A DNA stretch of 26,923 nucleotides from SVTX01 sp964629615 (GCA_964629615.1 CAZVUD010000024.1:1-26923), one strand, 5' to 3'. Positions 1-7,108 are shown, numbered from the stretch's first letter. Translations and numbers: made by a program. Notes: generated by a model from the sequence alone, not told the origin.

Positions 1-606
1 CACAAGATAGTGCCCCCGGGTGAAGTTAAGGACTATGTTCTCAAGCTTATGGAAAAATGCGGACTTCGCGATTATTATTATGAAAGATATCCGCATGAGT
101 TCTCAGGCGGTCAGAGACAGAGAATATGCATAGCAAGAGCTTTGTCCGTAAACCCCAAGCTCGTTATATGCGATGAGCCCGTATCCGCGCTTGACGTATC
201 CATTCAGGCACAGATCATCAATCTGCTCAAGGAGCTTCAGCAGTCCATGGGACTGACATACCTCTTTATATCACACGACCTTTCTGTTGTAAAGTTCATT
301 TCCGATAAGATAGGCGTTATGTATCTTGGTAAGATGATGGAATTCGGAAGCAAGCATGATGTATTCTCAAATCCCTTGCATCCTTACACAAAGGCGCTCT
401 TCTCAGCTATTCCCAATCCTAACCCCGATGTTAAGATGAACAGAATAGTGCTCAGCGGAGATATTCCTTCTCCTGCAGATCCGCCCAAGGGATGCAGATT
501 CCATACACGTTGCCCTAACGCGACCGAAAGATGTAAGTGCGAGGTTCCCGAGTACCGTGAGTATGAGCCGGGACATTTTGCCGCTTGCCACTTGCTTGAA
601 AAATGA
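1..606 (+). CDS. Oligopeptide/dipeptide ABC transporter ATP-binding protein, C-terminal part (5' end outside window)
   Basis: This is the ATPase subunit of a peptide importer of the OppF/DppF type. It binds and hydrolyses ATP on the cytoplasmic face to drive peptide uptake. The reading frame is open from base 1, so the gene begins upstream, and Walker A is not in the window. About 201 residues are visible. They include the ABC signature (SGGQRQR), Walker B (LVICDEP), the D-loop (SALD), the switch histidine (FISHD) and the C-terminal oligopeptide-binding extension (CRFHTRCP, then further cysteines) that is typical of OppD/OppF/DppD/DppF. The order seen (LSVNPKLVICDEPVSALD) fits the F subunit best, but D versus F cannot be settled without the N-terminus. 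Its TGA is one base from the start of the next gene, so it is probably the last large gene of an opp operon. Confidence 0.93.
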   Translation, partial: HKIVPPGEVKDYVLKLMEKCGLRDYYYERYPHEFSGGQRQRICIARALSVNPKLVICDEPVSALDVSIQAQIINLLKELQQSMGLTYLFISHDLSVVKFISDKIGVMYLGKMMEFGSKHDVFSNPLHPYTKALFSAIPNPNPDVKMNRIVLSGDIPSPADPPKGCRFHTRCPNATERCKCEVPEYREYEPGHFAACHLLEK

Positions 607-607
607 T

Positions 608-874
608 ATGAGCAATAAGAACAGTAAAAAGAACAAGAAGAAAAAGCCAAAGGTAGTATATTACGACGATGGATCTACCATAGCCGATATGTCGGGCGTT
701 CGCCCGAGAAGAGTGCGTAAGGATACCGATGACGGAGCTCCCACGAGAGCGCAGGCAATATGGAAGACCTATGTCAAAAGCGTGAAGAGTATGCTTATAC
801 CCATGTTTGTGACCATAGGCATCATATGTGCGGCATTTCTTATACTGTATATACTTCTCAGCTTGGCAATATAA
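608..874 (+). CDS. Small basic protein with a C-terminal membrane anchor, function unknown
   Basis: This is an 88-residue protein that I do not recognise as a named family. I chose ATG 608 because it sits one base after the transporter stop codon; an in-frame upstream ATG at 557 would overlap the ATPase gene. The N-terminus is extremely basic (NKNSKKNKKKKPK), followed by an acidic patch (YYDDGS) and a second basic stretch (RPRRVRK). The last 30 residues or so form one hydrophobic segment (from MLIPMFVT to the end), so the predicted topology is a cytoplasmic N-terminus with a single C-terminal helix in the membrane. Translational coupling to the transporter suggests a role with it, such as an accessory or assembly factor. 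That is inference from position only. Confidence 0.75.
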   Translation: MSNKNSKKNKKKKPKVVYYDDGSTIADMSGVRPRRVRKDTDDGAPTRAQAIWKTYVKSVKSMLIPMFVTIGIICAAFLILYILLSLAI

Positions 875-888
875 AAGATCTTAAGTAA

Positions 889-920
889 TGGCGTGATACT
901 CTTAACCGAGTATCACGCCA
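889..920. other. Perfect 13-bp hairpin without a T-tract
   Basis: Arms tggcgtgatactc (889-901) and its exact reverse complement (908-920) enclose a 6-base loop. It lies 15 bases after the small membrane protein gene. No run of T follows on either strand, so it is not a standard intrinsic terminator by itself. It may protect the 3' end of the transcript or add to the terminator at 990-1040. Confidence 0.7.
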
Positions 921-929
921 AAGCTCTAT

Positions 930-983
930 ATTCGCCTGCGGCGAGTTGTATTGCTTCGCAGTGATATTCGGCTTGCGCCGAGT
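930..983. repeat. Array of three mini-hairpin units (ATT-stem-loop-stem-AGT)
   Basis: Three short units follow one another: attcgcctgcggcgagt (930-946), attgcttcgcagt (950-962) and attcggcttgcgccgagt (966-983), separated by 3-base spacers (tgt, gat). Each begins ATT, ends AGT, and folds on itself through a GC stem with a 3-4 base loop. The shared pattern with varying stem sequence suggests a repeat family conserved for structure. I recall similar tandem units in intergenic regions of gut Clostridia but cannot confirm that here. Confidence 0.6.
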
Positions 984-987
984 GAAC

Positions 988-1040
988 AAAAAAGAGAGAG
1001 TAATGCGGAATTTTCCGCATTACTCTCTCTTTTGTTTTTA
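988..1040. terminator. Bidirectional Rho-independent terminator
   Basis: A perfect 21-bp inverted repeat (990-1010 with 1013-1033) is flanked by A-rich sequence on the left and ttttgttttta on the right. A stem followed by U is therefore made in both directions. It separates the plus-strand transporter operon from the convergent minus-strand cyclophilin operon and probably ends both. Confidence 0.88.
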
Positions 1041-1050
1041 TCGTCGGCTT

Positions 1051-1071
1051 TGCATTTGTTACACAAATGCA
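1051..1071. other. Short perfect hairpin in the convergent gap
   Basis: tgcatttgt (1051-1059) pairs perfectly with acaaatgca (1063-1071) across a 3-base loop. No T-tract follows. It lies in the untranslated tail of the minus-strand operon, just before the bidirectional terminator. Role unknown. The rest of 1072-1161 is AT-rich, and I see nothing further in it. Confidence 0.5.
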
Positions 1072-1161
1072 TCGGGCTATGCCTATAATCTTATACTATT
1101 TGAAGCTTAAGGATAGCACACTTAGGCTTTTTAAATACCAAAAATATAAACAAACGGTTTA

Positions 1162-1662
1162 TTATTCAACAATTTCGATACTTTCAATCACTACGGGAGT
1201 CTTCGGAACATCGCCAAACCAACCGTAATTTCCCGTTTTAACATTAGCTATGCTGTCAACGACCTCTATTCCGTCGATAACAGCGCCGAATGCGGCATAT
1301 TGACGGTCGAGGTGAGGAGCATCCTTGTGCATGATGAAGAATTGCGATGATGCGGAGTTGGGGGCTTGTGTTCTTGCCATGGAGAGAACGCCTCTCTTGT
1401 GAGGAATGTCGTTTGACATGAAGCCGTTAGCCATAAATTCTCCGTGTATGGGGCGCGCTTCCTTCTGCTCAAAGCTCTGGTCAAAGCCGCCGCCCTGGAT
1501 CATAAATCCCTTTATAACTCTGTGGAATATAAGTCCTGTGTAAAAGCCCTCCTTTACAAGCGAGAGAAAATTCTCAACAGTTTCGGGAGCTTTTTCGGGG
1601 TAGAGCTCGGTTGTTATGGTGCCGTGACCTGCAACGTTTATTTTGATCTTGGGTTCATTCAT
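1162..1662 (-). CDS. Cyclophilin-type peptidyl-prolyl cis-trans isomerase
   Basis: This is a 166-residue cytoplasmic cyclophilin that catalyses cis-trans isomerisation of Xaa-Pro bonds during protein folding. It is a single compact domain with no signal peptide. The family signature is present: FHRVIKGFMIQGG with the catalytic arginine at residue 48, LSMART...NSASSQFFI around 93-110, and LDRQYAAFG around 118-126. The start ATG has an upstream AAAGGA. It is the last gene of a minus-strand unit with the Mini-III RNase gene (32-base gap) and the DUF1836 gene. The usual bacterial PpiB tryptophan region reads LDRQYAAFG, which is normal for Bacillota small cyclophilins. The call is firm; a specific symbol is not assigned because several paralogues may exist. 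Confidence 0.95.
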   Translation of the reverse strand: MNEPKIKINVAGHGTITTELYPEKAPETVENFLSLVKEGFYTGLIFHRVIKGFMIQGGGFDQSFEQKEARPIHGEFMANGFMSNDIPHKRGVLSMARTQAPNSASSQFFIMHKDAPHLDRQYAAFGAVIDGIEVVDSIANVKTGNYGWFGDVPKTPVVIESIEIVE

Positions 1663-1694
1663 GTTTATTGTATTCCTTTCGGTTTTAAAATTCT

Positions 1695-2084
1695 TTATTT
1701 GTTTTCGGATAAGCCGTATCCAATGCTGAAAAGCTCGGATATGCGCTCTGTATCATGCATGAGATGAAGATATCCGAATAATACCTCCATTCCCGTAGCC
1801 GAGCGGTATTCTGACATGCTTGCGCTTTTCGGTACATTGCCGCCGTGCTTGTTTCGTCCGCGCTTGTACATTGCAAGCTCATCCTCGGACAGATGCGGCA
1901 TGATCCTTGTCATGGCTTGAGCCTGCGCCCCTGCCTTGACAAATTCAAGGGATCTTTTGTTCAATGCACCCGATGAGCTTACCTTGCTCATAACGAGATA
2001 TTCACGCACCTGCATCTCAATAACACAGTCGCCGAGATAGGCAAGCGCATCGCTTGATATCTCATTAAAATTAATTTCACTCAT
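1695..2084 (-). CDS. mrnC: Mini-ribonuclease III
   Basis: This is a 129-residue RNase III catalytic domain without the double-stranded-RNA-binding domain, which is the hallmark of Mini-III. The family trims the ends of 23S rRNA precursors in Bacillota. Visible features are ALAYLGDCVIEMQVREYL (catalytic Asp19 in the LGD), the KRGRNKHGGNVPKSA basic loop around 74-88, and YRSATGMEVLFGYLHL with Glu100 as the second metal ligand. The length matches the family (about 130-145). The start ATG is 8 bases downstream of the DUF1836 stop with only a weak ribosome binding site, which suggests translational coupling. In many Bacillota mrnC sits behind cysS; here it instead follows a DUF1836 gene and precedes a cyclophilin gene. 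Confidence 0.92.
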   Translation of the reverse strand: MSEINFNEISSDALAYLGDCVIEMQVREYLVMSKVSSSGALNKRSLEFVKAGAQAQAMTRIMPHLSEDELAMYKRGRNKHGGNVPKSASMSEYRSATGMEVLFGYLHLMHDTERISELFSIGYGLSENK

Positions 2085-2092
2085 TCGTATAT

Positions 2093-2815
2093 TCAGTTTG
2101 CGGGATCTCTGTCGCTCTCCTGACGATTTTCGTCGTCGTAATCCTCGGATATAGCGCCCACATTCTCCTTTTCAGCCTTTTTTTGTGCCTTTTCAGCTCG
2201 CTTTGCCGCTTTTTTGAGCTCCTTTTCGCTTGGCTCATTCTCTTCTTCGGGGGATTGTGTTACCCCAAGCTCATCGGATAGAGATTCAAGCAGAGCCTTT
2301 GAAATGCATTTGAAGTAATCTGCCATGGCAGCCATAGCCATAACTACCATAAGGCAGTCCACACTGCTCTCCTTGTCAAAGCCGTTGTCCTCAATAAGCC
2401 TTGATACGGCTGTCGGGGCAATGTCCTTGTCTGCATATTTTATGTTGATGTATTTGTCCCATACCTCTTCAAGAGATATTTTGTCACTGCTTTTTGAGAG
2501 TATTGCCATTATGTTTTTTATCTCTGCGATGGACAGCGTGTTCTTGAGGGAATTGGTAAGCAGGATCTGGATTATCTGCTCCTTGTTGTATGTCTTTCCC
2601 TTGATAGGAGCTATAAGTCCTGCTTTGGAATAGTTGTTTACCATCGTCTTTGTCGGCACTCGGTCGGAAAATCTCGGAGAGCCAAGATCATTCTTATCCT
2701 GGATCAGATTTATGATCTGTTCGAGATAGAGGTCTATGGAAGGAATATCGGAGATCTTGAGATCGCTGTCATTTATGGCGTCACATATGATATTATCAAA
2801 ATTTTCTTTGTTCAC
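2093..2815 (-). CDS. DUF1836 family protein
   Basis: This 240-residue protein starts with GTG, supported by AAGGAA 8 bases upstream. Residues 20-110 carry the DUF1836 pattern: ISDIPSIDLYLEQIINLI, then the signature VPTKTMVNNYSKAGLIAP, then a KTYNKEQIIQILL helix. The domain looks like a MerR-type winged helix, so DNA binding is plausible but unproven. After a helical middle part, residues 190-240 are highly charged and low-complexity (KELKKAAKRAEKAQKKAEKE, then an acidic tail) and probably disordered. It is the first gene of the unit with mrnC and cyclophilin, driven by a TTGATT-17-TATAAT promoter. It may be a regulator; the target is unknown. Confidence 0.82.
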   Translation of the reverse strand: MNKENFDNIICDAINDSDLKISDIPSIDLYLEQIINLIQDKNDLGSPRFSDRVPTKTMVNNYSKAGLIAPIKGKTYNKEQIIQILLTNSLKNTLSIAEIKNIMAILSKSSDKISLEEVWDKYINIKYADKDIAPTAVSRLIEDNGFDKESSVDCLMVVMAMAAMADYFKCISKALLESLSDELGVTQSPEEENEPSEKELKKAAKRAEKAQKKAEKENVGAISEDYDDENRQESDRDPAN

Positions 2816-2858
2816 AGTTCAGCTTCCTTTCCGTGTAAATATTCTTGGGTCTTTTACT

Positions 2859-2887
2859 ATTATAAACCATATTTAAAACTAAATCAA
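2859..2887 (-). promoter_or_regulatory. Sigma-A type promoter of the DUF1836-mrnC-cyclophilin unit
   Basis: On the minus strand, TTGATT (2882-2887) and TATAAT (2859-2864) are separated by exactly 17 bases, about 40 bases upstream of the GTG start. The surroundings are AT-rich. A second, weaker TTGACA/TTTATA pair starts inside the end of the preceding alanyl-tRNA editing gene. No terminator is visible between that gene and this promoter. Confidence 0.8.
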
Positions 2888-2925
2888 GAGGTAGAGCAAA
2901 ACTTTTTATTATAAACGCCAAAAAA

Positions 2926-4077
2926 TCAGTTGTTGTCAAAAAGCTCCTTTATGGATGCCATGCTGGCTGTAACAGAGCCCTGTATCATTATCTTGGATCC
3001 GCCGCCGCGCGCTCCCAATATCTCCTTCATCTTTCGCGATATGTCGGACAGATCTTTTGTCCTTGAATATACCGCGTATTTGTAGCCGTCATGGTCGTTG
3101 CCTATAAATATCGCAAACGCGCCCGAGCACAGATCCGTTGCCTTGTTTGCGAGCTCCTTGTAATGCGCAAGATCGCCGTCCTTTTCAAAAAGGCATATGT
3201 TGCCGTCTGTGTATTGTATCTCTTTGAGCTTCAGCTCGCATATCTCGCGTCTCAGGCGCGAGAGAGTGATCTTGTAGCTTTCTATGGTGGAGAGCAGTCT
3301 TTCGGTTGCCGCATATATCTCATTTTGCTTGACCGAGAGAGCAGTGGATATCGCATAGGAGGCTTTATATCTTTCGTTGTAGTCAGACAGCGCCGCCATA
3401 CCGCATTTTACCGACAGCCTGACGCCGCCTTTGTACCTTATGGCATCAAGTATCTTGATGATCCCAATTTCTCCTGTGCTTTTCACATGCGGAGCACAGC
3501 ATGCACATATGTCTGTGTCCTCTATTTTGACTATGCGTACATTTTCATGCAGATCCAGCTTTGAGCGGTATTCAAGCTTTGTAAGCTCATCTCCTGACGG
3601 ATAGTATGCAATAACGCGTTTGTTTGCGTATATTGCTCTATTGGCAAGTATCTCTATTTTTTCAAGCTCGTCGCGTGACAATTCGCCCGAAAAATCAACG
3701 GTCATGCCATCGCAAGAAAGGTGAAATCCAACATTTTCATAGCCGTATAGCTTGTTTACAATGCCTGATATGATGTGCTCGCCCGTGTGGTGCTGCATGT
3801 TGTAGTATCGGTGAGAAAAATCAATTTCTCCGCTCACCTCTTTTCCAACATCTAAAGGTGAAGAGAGCAGGTGATATATCTCATCCCCCTTGCGCTTGAC
3901 ATGATCTACATTTATGCCGTCAAGCTCTCCTCTGTCGCATGTCTGACCGCCCTCTTCGGGGAAGAATGCGGTCCTTGATAGGATCACCTCGTATCCTTCG
4001 GCAGTATGTGTGCAGGAGATGACTCTCGCGCTGAATTCCTTTATGTAGCTGTCGTTGTCGTATAGTTTTTCTGTCAT
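2926..4077 (-). CDS. Alanyl-tRNA editing protein (AlaX-type, with DHHA1 domain)
   Basis: This 383-residue enzyme is a stand-alone relative of the AlaRS editing domain. The family deacylates tRNA(Ala) mischarged with serine or glycine. The N-terminal part has the AlaX fold start (RTAFFPEEGGQTCDRG, residues 35-50). The zinc site is visible as HTGEH (His97, His101) plus CACCAPH (Cys193, His197). The editing-domain ending is CCAPHVKSTGEIG. The C-terminal third is a coiled stretch followed by a DHHA1 domain with GGGSKIMIQGS near residues 360-370. That arrangement is the long AlaX form. GAGGAA precedes the ATG. The gene follows the glycoside hydrolase by 100 bases with no promoter evident, so co-transcription is likely though the functions are unrelated. 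Confidence 0.9.
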   Translation of the reverse strand: MTEKLYDNDSYIKEFSARVISCTHTAEGYEVILSRTAFFPEEGGQTCDRGELDGINVDHVKRKGDEIYHLLSSPLDVGKEVSGEIDFSHRYYNMQHHTGEHIISGIVNKLYGYENVGFHLSCDGMTVDFSGELSRDELEKIEILANRAIYANKRVIAYYPSGDELTKLEYRSKLDLHENVRIVKIEDTDICACCAPHVKSTGEIGIIKILDAIRYKGGVRLSVKCGMAALSDYNERYKASYAISTALSVKQNEIYAATERLLSTIESYKITLSRLRREICELKLKEIQYTDGNICLFEKDGDLAHYKELANKATDLCSGAFAIFIGNDHDGYKYAVYSRTKDLSDISRKMKEILGARGGGSKIMIQGSVTASMASIKELFDNN

Positions 4078-4091
4078 ATCTTTTCCTCATG

Positions 4092-4132
4092 GATCATCTG
4101 CTCGTATGCCATGCATGGCGGGCAGTATGATC
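4092..4132 (-). other. Imperfect hairpin upstream of the alanyl-tRNA editing gene
   Basis: gatcatctgc (4092-4101) pairs with gcagtatgatc (4122-4132) with one bulge, and encloses the perfect 12-base palindrome gccatgcatggc (4108-4119). It ends about 15 bases before the start codon of the minus-strand gene, close to its ribosome binding site. It could affect translation or mRNA processing; no T-tract follows. Confidence 0.45.
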
Positions 4133-4134
4133 AT

Positions 4135-4161
4135 GGGGACTGATGCGTATGCAGCAGCCCC
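4135..4161 (-). other. Imperfect GC-rich hairpin after the glycoside hydrolase gene
   Basis: On the minus strand ggggctgctgc and gcatcagtcccc pair around a 4-base loop with one bulge and one mismatch. It lies 17 bases after the glycoside hydrolase stop codon. There is no U run after it, so termination would be incomplete at best. It abuts a second hairpin at 4092-4132, making most of this 100-base gap structured. Confidence 0.4.
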
Positions 4162-4177
4162 CGATTTATTTTTATTA

Positions 4178-6901
4178 TCAGATAAGGGATGTATGTACGA
4201 AGGAGTACTTCTTTGTAAAGTATCCGCTTGAATATCCGTTGAATATTGCAGGTCCGTCGTAGAAGTGGGGCGGAGCAACAGTCAAAAGCTCGCCTGCAAC
4301 GTGATGGTGAGGGCCGAGCAGATTGCGGAGGTTGTTTACAAGGGTAAGCTCAACTTCATTTTCGCCTTCCACAAGTACATCGGAAAGATCTACACAGTAG
4401 GGAGTCCAAAGGATCTTTGTGATGGGCTTTCCGTTCACCTTGATCCTTATGGCGTTTACACCCTGCTTTATGAATTCAAGCTTGCAGTCAGTATCCTTAA
4501 GCGTGAAATTCTTCTTGAGCGTCAATTCGCCGGAGAAGAATGTAAATCCTTGCTTTTCAATCTCGTGGAGAGTTACCTTGTTATTTGGAGCAACTATTCT
4601 GAATCTTCCGTCGAAGAAGGAAGCATTGTTGGGTATTTCTTCAAATTCTCCTATGCATTCAACGCCGAAATCACCAACAAGATACATAGCCTCTATCTCC
4701 ATGTCAAAGGTGAGCTTGTTCATCTCAGACTCAAAGATCTTTGCCTTTTGCATGTTCTCATATACTGTTTGTGACTGAACGAAGTATACCTCGGTTTCGA
4801 TTATGTTCTCACCAAGCTTGACATAGCTTGATATATCGAGCTTTCTGAAAGCGGTATCTCTGAAATATCCGCAGTCAGTCTTGTCTATCTCCTTGCCGTT
4901 TACGCTTATCTTGAATATCTCGGGCGTTTCGCATGCAAGGTAGAGCTTACTCGGTATGTATGCAAGGTCGGTCGTGAATCTGCACTTTATGTTTGCACCG
5001 CGTCCGAGCTCATATGCACGGGATGCAACGTTAAGTATGTATCCGTTTTCTTCCTGAAGCTCGCCGTCGATCCAATATGTGCAGGTGTCGAGAGTCAATG
5101 AGTTTTCTGTGGAGGATACTACATCCCAATCTCCGCTGATATCAAGTGCGGACAAGGGCTTTTCGGGCTTTTCCTCGCTCATGCTCGTGCCGTCGTCTAT
5201 AACTACAAGGCTTCCATATGCGGGGAATGTGTATTTTCCGCAGAATTCGGTGCGCTCACCTGTTGCGATATCTATGCAGTAGCTGCCGCGCTTTATGTTT
5301 GCAGCCTGCTCTTTATCGGTTGAGTTTACATAGTAGTGGAGAGTGAAGTCGGGGTAAGAGCGTGTTGCATATGTGATGTTCTCGTTGTCGATGATGTCGT
5401 TGCTTTCGACCTGATCTACAGTGAGTATCTTACCGCCGCTCTCCTTGAATTCTGCAAGGAGTCTTTCGGTGTTCTCAAAGAATGCTATATGCTCGGGGAT
5501 AACTACAGTGTCGTATGCCATCTCACCTATTATGAGCTTGCCGTTTTCAACTCTGCCGTGTCTTTCCATGAGTATCTCGTCACCAAGGTGGAAGGGAACA
5601 TGCTTTGCTTCAAGCGCGAGAGTCGCACGTACGAGGTCATCGCTGTAGTGCATCAGTCCCTCGTTCTGTGCATTGTCAAAGCATATCCATGCCGATGTCT
5701 GGTTGTGCATGAGCAATGTGCTTGTAGTTATCTTACCCTCGCTGAGCATCATGCCGACTCTTGACATAGCATCGTTGAATACCTTGTAGTCAGCCCACCA
5801 AGGCTGCTGGATGTACATCGCCGGGGGGTAATCTCTCTTGCGTATGCCGCGGTTGGAATATCCTTCAAGGTGCTGGCAGAGAAGGTTGATACCTCTTACC
5901 ATCATCCATTCGTAATTGCGCTTTAATTCATCATGACCTACGTTGTGACCGCAGAGAGCAAAGGTTTCGGAAAGCACCTGCTTTTTGCCTGTCTGTGCTG
6001 CCGTAGATGCTACCTGATGGTGTGTAAGGCAGGGGAATATAGGTCTGCCGAGCCAGTCCATGCCGGGAATGTCGAGATATTCGTAATGGGGCATGCAGGC
6101 ACCGTTGGAGGTGAGCTGTGTGATAAGATTTTCTTCAAGAACGAGATGTCCTGTAAACTTGAGATCGTGAGCTGTGCACCAATCGTGTATCTGCTTCATG
6201 AAATTCTCCGAGAAAAGCTCTGTAACGAGCTTCCAAAATCTCACTCTTGCCTTTTCATATCCTTCTGTTTTCACAAAGAGTGCGGGAAGTATATTTTTTA
6301 TATCCTCACCATACGCCTGCTGATATTTTTCGGGAAGTGTCAAGCTCCACGGAATACCGTTACGCGAGATCTGAGGCTCGTCGGTAAAGAATCCGTCGAA
6401 ATCAGAGCCGAATCTGTCGTAATACGGCTGATATATCTCGTTTATAAAATCGGCTATAACGTCATGTGAGAGCGTATCTACATAGAAGGGGTTTACATCG
6501 TAGTAGAATATATATTGACCGTTATTTGCAATGATCCTGTTTTCGGGGATGTCGGACATATCCTCATTTGCGGCTCTGCAACGGAGATATTTCTGCCAAT
6601 ATGCCTCGCCCTTGCCGTTGACCTTGCCGCTTCCGAAGCCTGAGGGCCATCCGTTTTCATCGTAAGCCCAAGCATGCATGCCGCGCTTGTTGCATTCATT
6701 TATGCATGCCTCAACGTTTTCAAACCATTCTTCACCCATATATTCGGTCTGCAGACCGCCTCTTGCGTGCATGAAATATCCGCCTATTCCTGCATTATCC
6801 ATAAGTTCGGTCTGACGGAGAGATTCATCGACAGATAATTTTTCGTTCCATGACCAGAAGGGCACGGGACGGTATTTTTTGTCTACGTTTTTAAAATCCA
6901 T
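4178..6901 (-). CDS. Large glycoside hydrolase, GH106 (alpha-L-rhamnosidase)-like
   Basis: This is a 907-residue predicted carbohydrate-active enzyme. The N-terminal half reads as a TIM-barrel hydrolase: PFWSWNEKL (14-22), GGYFMHARGGLQTEYMGEEW (40-59), YDENGWPSGFGSG (80-92), then acidic active-site candidates in FFTDEPQ (Asp174/Glu175), VLEEN (Glu256/257) and LSETFALCGH (Glu312). This pattern resembles GH106-type alpha-L-rhamnosidases. The C-terminal 350 residues look like beta-sandwich sugar-binding modules (about 590-730 and 760-890). There is no signal peptide or anchor, so the enzyme should act in the cytoplasm on imported oligosaccharide. An AAGGAGAT ribosome binding site and a near-consensus promoter precede it. 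No sugar transporter or regulator is adjacent, so the substrate is unknown. The family call is moderately sure; the substrate is not. Confidence 0.78.
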   Translation of the reverse strand: MDFKNVDKKYRPVPFWSWNEKLSVDESLRQTELMDNAGIGGYFMHARGGLQTEYMGEEWFENVEACINECNKRGMHAWAYDENGWPSGFGSGKVNGKGEAYWQKYLRCRAANEDMSDIPENRIIANNGQYIFYYDVNPFYVDTLSHDVIADFINEIYQPYYDRFGSDFDGFFTDEPQISRNGIPWSLTLPEKYQQAYGEDIKNILPALFVKTEGYEKARVRFWKLVTELFSENFMKQIHDWCTAHDLKFTGHLVLEENLITQLTSNGACMPHYEYLDIPGMDWLGRPIFPCLTHHQVASTAAQTGKKQVLSETFALCGHNVGHDELKRNYEWMMVRGINLLCQHLEGYSNRGIRKRDYPPAMYIQQPWWADYKVFNDAMSRVGMMLSEGKITTSTLLMHNQTSAWICFDNAQNEGLMHYSDDLVRATLALEAKHVPFHLGDEILMERHGRVENGKLIIGEMAYDTVVIPEHIAFFENTERLLAEFKESGGKILTVDQVESNDIIDNENITYATRSYPDFTLHYYVNSTDKEQAANIKRGSYCIDIATGERTEFCGKYTFPAYGSLVVIDDGTSMSEEKPEKPLSALDISGDWDVVSSTENSLTLDTCTYWIDGELQEENGYILNVASRAYELGRGANIKCRFTTDLAYIPSKLYLACETPEIFKISVNGKEIDKTDCGYFRDTAFRKLDISSYVKLGENIIETEVYFVQSQTVYENMQKAKIFESEMNKLTFDMEIEAMYLVGDFGVECIGEFEEIPNNASFFDGRFRIVAPNNKVTLHEIEKQGFTFFSGELTLKKNFTLKDTDCKLEFIKQGVNAIRIKVNGKPITKILWTPYCVDLSDVLVEGENEVELTLVNNLRNLLGPHHHVAGELLTVAPPHFYDGPAIFNGYSSGYFTKKYSFVHTSLI

Positions 6902-6939
6902 TTCTATCTCCTTATCATTGATTGAGATTTATGCCACGG

Positions 6940-6982
6940 CAAAGCCCTGACACCTTTATTATACAATAACGGCAAGGCTTTG
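6940..6982. promoter_or_regulatory. Possible operator: inverted repeat flanking the -10 element
   Basis: caaagcc (6940-6946) and ggctttg (6976-6982) are exact reverse complements. One arm overlaps the -35 element and spacer; the other lies just past the expected transcription start. A consensus promoter in front of a catabolic enzyme is usually repressed, so these could be two half-sites. With only 7 bases per arm this could be chance. Confidence 0.35.
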
Positions 6983-6986
6983 TCAA
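6958..6986 (-). promoter_or_regulatory. Consensus sigma-A promoter of the glycoside hydrolase gene
   Basis: On the minus strand TTGACA (6981-6986) and TATAAT (6958-6963) are separated by exactly 17 bases, a full consensus match, about 57 bases upstream of the start codon. Confidence 0.9.
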
Positions 6987-7050
6987 TCGCTTTTGCTTTA
7001 TTTGAAAACTTTTTTTGCTCCTTATAATGTTCATATCCGCCTGTGTGCAA

Positions 7051-7101
7051 TATAAAAAAGCTCACATGCGCTTTTGCTTTGAAAAAGTGCATGTGAGCTT
7101 T
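7051..7101 (-). terminator. Rho-independent terminator of the SpoIID-like cassette
   Basis: Arms 7057-7069 and 7089-7101 (aaagctcacatgc and its reverse complement) form a perfect 13-bp stem, extendable by two more pairs (one a G-U wobble). On the minus strand it is followed by a run of T (ttttttata). It lies 8 bases after the last cassette gene. Confidence 0.9.
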
Positions 7102-7108
7102 ATGTATC

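Noticed and set aside
930..1071. CRISPR-like array
   Set aside because: The units are short, self-complementary, not identical, and have 3-base spacers; this is not a repeat-spacer architecture.
4087..4278. 63-codon open frame on the minus strand between the glycoside hydrolase and the alanyl-tRNA editing gene
   Set aside because: It overlaps the hydrolase gene end in another frame, has no ribosome binding site, and its sequence looks like translated hairpin DNA.
6902..7108. Riboswitch or small RNA upstream of the glycoside hydrolase gene
   Set aside because: The leader after the promoter is only about 50 bases and shows no recognisable aptamer; the remaining hairpin is the terminator of the neighbouring cassette.
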